This document shows, one piece after another, positions 7,240 to 14,200 of a DNA stretch of 15,397 bases; the stretch's first letter is position 1; each line of letters begins with the position of its first letter. The position numbers were made by a program, and so were the translations under genes. Source of the DNA: Burkholderiales bacterium (lineage in GTDB: Bacteria > Pseudomonadota > Gammaproteobacteria > Burkholderiales > Burkholderiaceae). Location: contig CANBUA010000093.1 in NCBI GenBank assembly GCA_947372535.1, positions 1 through 15,397 of the forward strand, read 5' to 3'. The notes below the pieces were generated by a model that was not told the DNA's origin, searched no databases, and saw only the letters and a list, made by a program, of their open reading frames with translations.

Positions 7240-7593
7240 ATGGCAGTCATTTCCCAACCCTCCGGCCTGCAATATGAAGAGATCGTTGTCGGTCAGGGCG
7301 ACGAAGCCACGGCCGGTCGCCATGTGACCGTGCATTACACCGGCTGGTTGTACGAAGGTGGCCAAAAGGGCGCCAAATTCGATTCCAGCAAGGACCGCAA
7401 TGATCCTTTCGTGTTCCCTCTGGGCGCCGGTCATGTGATCCGCGGCTGGGACGAAGGCGTTCAGGGCATGAAGGTCGGCGGCACCCGCATCCTGGTCATC
7501 CCTCCCCAGTTGGGCTATGGCGCTCGCGGCGCGGGTGGCGTGATTCCGCCCAATGCAACGCTGTTGTTCGAGGTGGAATTGCTGGGCGTTTGA
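7240..7593 (+). CDS. FKBP-type peptidyl-prolyl cis-trans isomerase
   Basis: This 117-residue single-domain FKBP, the usual size for a minimal member of the family, catalyses cis-trans isomerisation of peptide bonds before proline and acts as a folding helper. Binding-pocket residues are visible: Y33 in HYTG, F47 and D48 in KFDSS, F59 in FVFPLG, V66 and I67 plus W70 in VIRGWDEG, and Y93 in GYGARG. No signal peptide or membrane segment is present, so it should be cytoplasmic. AAAGG (7229-7233) lies 6 bases before the ATG. The gene is 117 bases downstream of urtE on the same strand, and it is unclear whether it has its own promoter; TAGACT at 7163 resembles a -10 box but lacks a well-spaced -35. 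The DUF1841-like gene follows after 24 bases and is probably cotranscribed. Confidence 0.95.
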   Translation: MAVISQPSGLQYEEIVVGQGDEATAGRHVTVHYTGWLYEGGQKGAKFDSSKDRNDPFVFPLGAGHVIRGWDEGVQGMKVGGTRILVIPPQLGYGARGAGGVIPPNATLLFEVELLGV

Positions 7594-7617
7594 ATTCAAC
7601 GCCTGGTAATTTCAGAC

Positions 7618-8049
7618 ATGTTTGCGCCCAGCCAGGAACACGTCCGTCGTTTCTTTTGTGAAACCTGGGCCAAATCTCGGGCGGGTCAGGTTCTGACCCC
7701 GCTGGAAACCATTGCTGCAGATTGGTTAGGGCAGCATCCTGAATATGATCTGGATTTTTCGGATGTGAATGCGGCCCTGTCCGCGCAATTCACGGTGGAC
7801 GAAGGTCGAACCAATCCCTTTCTCCACTTGTCGATGCACCTGTCCATCACGGAACAGACCAGCATCGACCAGCCCCGTGGTATTCGTGACGCTGTTCGCA
7901 AACTGGCCGAACGTCGGGCTTCTTTGCACAACGCGCACCATGAGGTGATGGAAGCCCTGGGCGAGATGGTCTGGGCCGCACAGCGCTCAGGCCAGCCTTT
8001 TGATGGCGAAGCCTATATCGATCGGGTCCTCCAGCGCGCCAGCCGCTGA
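7618..8049 (+). CDS. DUF1841 family protein, function unknown
   Basis: This 143-residue soluble protein matches my recollection of the proteobacterial DUF1841 family along its full length. Recognisable stretches are the N-terminal FAPSQEHVRRFFCETW (2-17), LTPLETIAADWLGQHPEY (26-43), the most conserved block NPFLHLSMHLSITEQ (66-80), IDQPRGIR (83-90), and a helix HNAHHEVMEALGEMVWAAQR (104-123). No signal peptide or membrane segment is visible. The regularly spaced His/Glu residues (H70, H74, E79, then H104, H107, H108, E112) could in principle bind metal or be catalytic, but this is speculation and no function should be assigned. It starts 24 bases after the FKBP stop with only a poor ribosome site, suggesting dependence on the upstream gene. 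Its codon use looks less GC-biased near the start than the urt genes. Confidence 0.85.
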   Translation: MFAPSQEHVRRFFCETWAKSRAGQVLTPLETIAADWLGQHPEYDLDFSDVNAALSAQFTVDEGRTNPFLHLSMHLSITEQTSIDQPRGIRDAVRKLAERRASLHNAHHEVMEALGEMVWAAQRSGQPFDGEAYIDRVLQRASR

Positions 8050-8076
8050 AGGTCCGCCTCCTGGGTTCACTTTCGG

Positions 8077-8101
8077 GTTGTGGTGTGCACAAATGCACAA
8101 C
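8077..8101. promoter_or_regulatory. nested dyads upstream of the giant adhesin (candidate operator)
   Basis: TGTGCA (8084-8089) and TGCACA (8094-8099) form a perfect 6-base inverted repeat with a 4-base spacer; the first arm is also part of the 8-base palindrome TGTGCACA (8084-8091). A second pairing, GTTGTG (8077-8082) with CACAAC (8096-8101), overlaps it. The site is 114-138 bases upstream of the adhesin ATG, in a 165-base gap otherwise lacking a recognisable promoter. It could bind a dimeric regulator or form alternative RNA stems at the end of the DUF1841 transcript. No T-tract follows. The regulator is unknown. Confidence 0.35.
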
Positions 8102-8134
8102 AGTTGAGCAATTTCTTGCTTTAGGAGCCTCGTT

Positions 8135-8155
8135 CAGGGGGCCCATACCCCCCTG
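8135..8155. other. GC-rich hairpin in the adhesin upstream region
   Basis: CAGGGGG (8135-8141) and CCCCCTG (8149-8155) are perfect 7-base arms around a 7-base loop. It lies between the DUF1841-like stop and the adhesin start, 59 bases before the adhesin ATG. With no T-tract it is not a standard intrinsic terminator on either strand; it could act as a weak terminator, an RNA-stabilising element in the adhesin leader, or a protein site. I could not identify a convincing -35/-10 pair anywhere in 8050-8214. Confidence 0.35.
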
Positions 8156-8214
8156 GGATCAGGGTCGTTGGCCCTAAACTAACGTGGTATCTCCTTGAGA
8201 AGGATGGAATCCTC

Positions 8215-11200
8215 ATGCCCACGCTCGCTATGTCCGCCGGTAAAGTTACTGCCATTTGGGGTCAAGCTTTCTTGAAGCTGCCCAGTGGCAAGCTCCAGCC
8301 TTTGAAGGTTGGAGACAAGCTTCATGGTGGAGAGCAAGTCATCACCTCGCAGGATGGCCTGGTTGAGATCTCGCCGGCCAAGGGGCCGCGCCTGCTGGCG
8401 AAGCACGAAGAGCCCGTCAAGCCGCTGAACGATCAGGAGCTCGACATTGTTCCTGCGGCCGGTTCTGGCGGCGCGAATGGGGGCATGTTGCCTGGTATGC
8501 GCGTCGACCGCGTGAAGGAATCGCTGGGGCAGCTGGGTTTCAACTTCGACGATGCCCGGGACGGCTTCCGGACTGAGCGCCATGAAGGCCTCGCCAACAA
8601 GGAAGAAGGTCTGCAGAAGGCGCCGCCGGCCTCGATCCCGGAGCCTCCGATCCAGGAGTCCGTCGCCTCGATCGCGGCGTCCACGATCGTCAACGAAGGC
8701 GCTGGCAAGGTCAACTTCACCATCAGCCTGGATCACCCCAGCACTCAGCCCGTGACGGTGAGCTACAGCACGGTCGATGGCACCGCCAAGGCAGGCTCGG
8801 ACTACGAAGCTCATGCCGGCACGGTGACCTTCCAGCCTGGTGAGACCAAGGTCACGGTGTCGGTGGCCATCCAGAACGACCACACCTACGAAGGCTCGGA
8901 AAGCTTCGTGGTGCAAATCGATGGCGCCAAGGGGGCCGCCGTTTCGACCTCGGGCAATGCCGTCGTGGCCACCATCCACGATGACGGCACGGGTTCGGTG
9001 CCGGCTGGCGTGGCGCTGGACGACGATCGCCCTCACGTGATCGTGAGCGGCCCGGCCGATGTCAATGAAGGTGCTGGCACGGTGACCTTTACCGTGACAC
9101 TGCAGGACCATGACGGAGTGCCCGTCAAGTCCGACTTCCCTGTGACGGTGGATTACACCACCCACGACGGTTCGGCCAAGTCCGGTTCGGACTTCGAAGG
9201 CCTGACGGGCCAGCTTACATTTGCCCCTGGCGAAACGACAAAGTTGATCACCGTCAACTTGATCTCTGATCCGACTTATGAGGGCAACGAGACCTTCGGG
9301 CTGACCCTGGGCAATGTCGTCAATGCCGTGCTCGACGTGGCCACAGCGGACACGGTGATCAAGGATGATGGCACCGGCAGTTTGCCCGATGGCCTGACGG
9401 ACAAGCAGGATGACCGCCCCGCAGTGGTCATCATTGGCGAATCTGCGGTCGAAGGCTCGCCGGTGGGCTTCACCGTTCAGCTCTCGCATGCATCCACCCA
9501 GACCATCAAGGTGGCGCTGGCCCTGGAGCCCGGGACCAACCTGGTCGATACGCCTGAAAACGAGTCTGCCACGCCGGGTGTCGACACCGCAGACAAGCTG
9601 GAAATCCTGGGTCAGGATGGTCAGTGGCACGTGCTGAACTCTGACCAGATCACTTTCGATCCGGGCCAGACCGAGGTTCAACTGCGTTTGGCCACCATCG
9701 ACGACGGCATGCCCGAGCCGGTGGAGTTCGTGAAGCTTCAGGCCACGGTCGTCGAGGGTGTGACCCTCAATGATCGCCAGGCCAATGAAGTGGCCATTTC
9801 AGACAGCGTCAAGGACGTGCCCCATGTGGTGGGCATCACCACACCACAGGGTGACGAGGTCAAAGAAGGCGACGCCCTGGTGTTCACCGTGGACTTGAGC
9901 CGCGCCACCACCGAGCCGACCATCCTCACGTTCAACTTGGGCGGTGGCACGGCCAGCGCCAACGATGTGGCCGAGCCCGCCTTCAGCGATGGCGTGGTGC
10001 TCAATGGCAATGGCACGATCACCGTGCCCGCCGGCGTGACGAACTTCAGCGTGCTGGTCCCGACGACGGACGACGCGGACATCGAGCCGACCGAAACCGT
10101 GCCGCTGACGGTGGACGGTGTGACGGTGGAAGGCAAGATCATTGACGATGACCTGCCCTCGACCATCCAGTCGATCGAGCCGACCGCCGGTGGTGACCGG
10201 GTGATCGAAGGCAACACGCTGGATTTCACCGTCACGCTGAGTGCGCCTTCAGACAAGGCACAGGTCTTTCCGTTTGAAACCGGTGGTGGCACGGCTTCTC
10301 CCGACGACATCGGCCAGCCGGTGTTCTCCGACGGCGTGGTCCTGAACCAGGACGGCACGATCACCGTGCCCGCTGGTGTGACCAGCTTCTCCGTGCGCAT
10401 CCCCACCACGCAGGACACCCGTGACGAGGCCGATGAAACCCTGCCGGTGAGCATCGGTGGTGTGAGCGCAACGGGCACCATCCTGAATGACGACACGCCC
10501 CCGATCGTCGCCCAGGTCGATGCCGGCAAGCTGGTCTCCTCCGACAGCAAAGTGCCCGAAGGCACACCGCTGGTGTACACCGTCAGCCTGGACAAGGCTT
10601 CGGGCAGCGACACCGTTCTCGCCTTCAAGCTTGGTGGTGGCACGGCCAGTGCCAACGATGTGGGCGCGCCTGAGTTCAACAACGGCGTGACGCTCAACCC
10701 CGATGGCACGATCACGGTGCCGGCTGGCGTGACCAGCTTCACCGTGACAGTCCCGACCAAGGTCGACAGCACTTTTGAGCCCGACGAAACCCTGCCGTTG
10801 ACGGTGGGGGGTGTCACGGCCCTGGGCACGATCACCAACGACGACCCAGCGCCCACGATCAAGTCCGTGGACATGAGCAAGTTGGGTTCTTTGGGCGAGG
10901 TCATTGACACACATGCAGTGCAAGAAGGCTCGCCGCTGATCTACAAGGTCAGCCTGAGCAATCCTTCTGACTTGCCGACCACCTTCGCCTTCAAGCTGGG
11001 TGGTGGCACGGCCGATGCCAATGACATCGGCGCGCCCGTGTTCAGCAACGGTGTGGTGCTCCATGATGACGGCACCATCACCGTGCCCGCCGGTGTGACC
11101 AACTTCACCGTGACGGTGCCGACCACGCAGGACACCACGCTCGAATCGGACGAAACCGTTCCCCTCACCGTGGGTGACGTGAGCACGACCGGCACGATCC

Positions 11201-14200
11201 TGAATGACGACATCCCGCCGACCATCCACTCGGTGGAGCCCGGCCAGCCTGGTGCGGGTGGCGACAGCGTCACCGAAGGCAGCCCGTTGGTCTACAACGT
11301 CAGCCTGAGCAACGCGTCTGACAAGCCGGAAACCTTCGCCTTCAAATTGGGCAGTGGCACGGCTGGCGACGAAGACATCGGCACCCCGGTGTTCAGCGAT
11401 GGCGTGACGCTCAACCTGGCAGACGGCACGATCACCGTGCCCGCCGGGGTCACACACTTCACCGTCACGGTCCCGACCACGCAGGACACGACGGAAGAGC
11501 CCACTGAGACCGTGCCGCTGACCATCGGCGATGTGACGGCCACGGCCAACATCGTGGATGACGACGGCAAGCCCGCCATCGCCTCCATCGATCTGGGTGC
11601 GGCGGGTGACAAGGTGCCGGAAGGCACCGATCTGGTTTACCACGTCACGCTGAGCAACCCGAGCGACCATGACGTGAGCTACGCCCTCAACCTGGGTGGT
11701 GGCTCGGCTTCGGCCGATGATGTGCACGCGCCCACGTTCAGCGATGGCGTGACCTTCAACGCGGCCGATGGCACGATCACCGTGCCGGCTGGCGTGACCA
11801 GCTTCTCGGTCACTGTGCCGACCGAGCAGGACCTCACGGCCGAGTCCGACGAAACGCTGCCCCTGACGATTGGCGGCGTGACCGCCACCGGTACCATCGT
11901 CGATGACGATGCGACGCCGACCATCCAGTCCGTGGAACCCGGCAAGCCTGGCGCTGCCGATGACAGCGTGACCGAAGGCAGCCCGCTGATTTACAACGTC
12001 AACCTGAGCAACCCGTCTGACAAGCCCCTGACTTTCGACTTCCATGTGGGCGGTGGCACGGCGGCCAAAGACGACATCGGCACGCCGGTGTTCAGCGATG
12101 GCGTGGTCTTCAACCCCGTGGATGGCACGATCACCGTGCCGGCTGGTGTCACCCACTTCACCGTCACCGTTCCGACCACGCCAGACACGACGCAGGAGTC
12201 CAGCGAGACCGTTCCCTTGACCATCGGCGGCGTGACCGCCACGGGTACGATCACCGACGACGACGCGGCCCCGACCATCAAGTCGGTGGAGCCTGGCCAA
12301 CCGGGCACGGGCGATGACAGCGTGCTTGAAGGCAGCCCGCTGGTCTACAACGTCAACCTGAGCAATCCCTCCGACAAGCCGCTGACCTTTGACTTCCACG
12401 TGGGTGGCGGCACAGCTGGTGCCGATGACATCGGCACACCGGTGTTCACCGATGGCGTGACCTTCAATCCGACCGATGGCACCATCACCGTGCCGGCCGG
12501 TGTGACGCACTTCAGTGTCACGGTGCCGACAACCCAGGACACCACGCAGGAGTCGAGCGAGACCGTTCCCCTGACCGTGGGCGGCGTGACCGCCACCGGC
12601 ACGATCGCCGACGACGATGGCAAGCCGACGATCACGGGCATCGAGCCGGGCGATTTGGTTGCCGTGGACGACAAGGTTGTGGAAGGCACGCCGCTGACCT
12701 ACAACATCAGCCTGAGCAATCCTTCGGACAGCCCGGTCACCTACACCTTCAAGCTGGGCGGTGGCACCGCTGCGGCCGACGACTTCGAGGCCCCCACGTT
12801 CAGCAACGGTGTGACCTTCAACCCGGCGGACGGCACGATCACCGTGCCAGCCGGTGTGACGACGTTCGCTGTCACGGTCCCCACGACGCCCGACACCACG
12901 CATGAGTCCAATGAGTCGGTGCCGCTGACGATCGATGGCGTGACCGCCACAGGCACCATCCTCGACGACGACGCCACGCCGACGATCAAGTCGGTCGAAC
13001 CCGGCCAGGCTGGCCCGGACGGCGACAGCGTCACCGAAGGCAGCCCGCTGGTCTACAACGTCGACCTGTCCAACCCGTCTGACAAGCCTGTCACGTTCGC
13101 CTTCAAGCTGGGCGGGGGCACGGCAGGCGCCGACGACATCGGCCCCCCGACCTTCACCGACGGTGTGACCTTCAACCCGGTCGACGGCACGATCACCGTG
13201 CCGGCCGGGGTGACCCATTTCAGTGTCACGGTCCCGACCACGCCAGACACCACGCACGAGTCCAACGAGACCGTGCCCGTGACCATCGGCGGTGTGACCG
13301 CCACGGGCACCATCGTCGATGACGACCCCACTCCGACCATCCACTCGGTGGAACCGGGGCTGCCAGGCGCCAACGGGGATGCGGTGCAAGAAGGCAACGC
13401 GCTCACCTACACCGTCAATCTGTCGAATGCCGCTGACAAGCCCGTGACCTTCGCGATCAGCTTGGGGGGCGGCACGGCGTCGGTTGATGACTACGGCACC
13501 CCGACGTTCAGCGACGGCGTGACCTACAACCCGACCGATGGCACGATCACTGTGCCGTCTGGCGTGAGTCACTTCACCGTCACCAATCCGACTACGCAGG
13601 ACACGACTCAGGAATCGAATGAGACGGTGCCGCTGACCATTGGTGGGGTGGCTGCCACGGGCACGATCATCGATGACGATCCCAAGCCGACGATCGACAG
13701 CATCGAGCCGGGTCGCCCGGGTGCGGCGGACGATGCTGTGCCTGAAGGCACGGACCTGGTCTATGTCGTCAGCCTTTCCAACCCGTCGGACAAGCCGGTC
13801 ACTTATGCCTTCAAACTGGGTGGCGGCACCGCATCGGCGGATGACTTCAGTGCGCCGACATTCAGTGATGGTGTGACCTTCAATTCGGCCGACGGCACGA
13901 TCACCGTGCCGGCCGGTGTGACGCACTTCAGTGTCACGGTCCCGACCACGCAAGACACCACGGACGAGTCCAACGAGACCGTTCCGCTGACGATTGGTGG
14001 TGTGTCCGCCACGGGCACGATCGTTGATGACGATGCCGCGCCGACCATTCAGTCGGTGGAACCGGGCCAGGTTGGCCCAGATGGCGACAGCGTGACCGAA
14101 GGCAGCCCGCTGGTCTACAACGTCGAGCTGTCCAACCCGTCTGACAAGCCTGTCACGTTCGCCTTCAAGCTGGGCGGTGGCACGGCTGGCGCCGACGACA

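Noticed and set aside
8179..9681. A 500-codon open frame on the minus strand over the start of the adhesin.
   Set aside because: The opposite strand encodes a coherent retention module and Calx-beta domains with a good ribosome site; the antisense translation resembles nothing.
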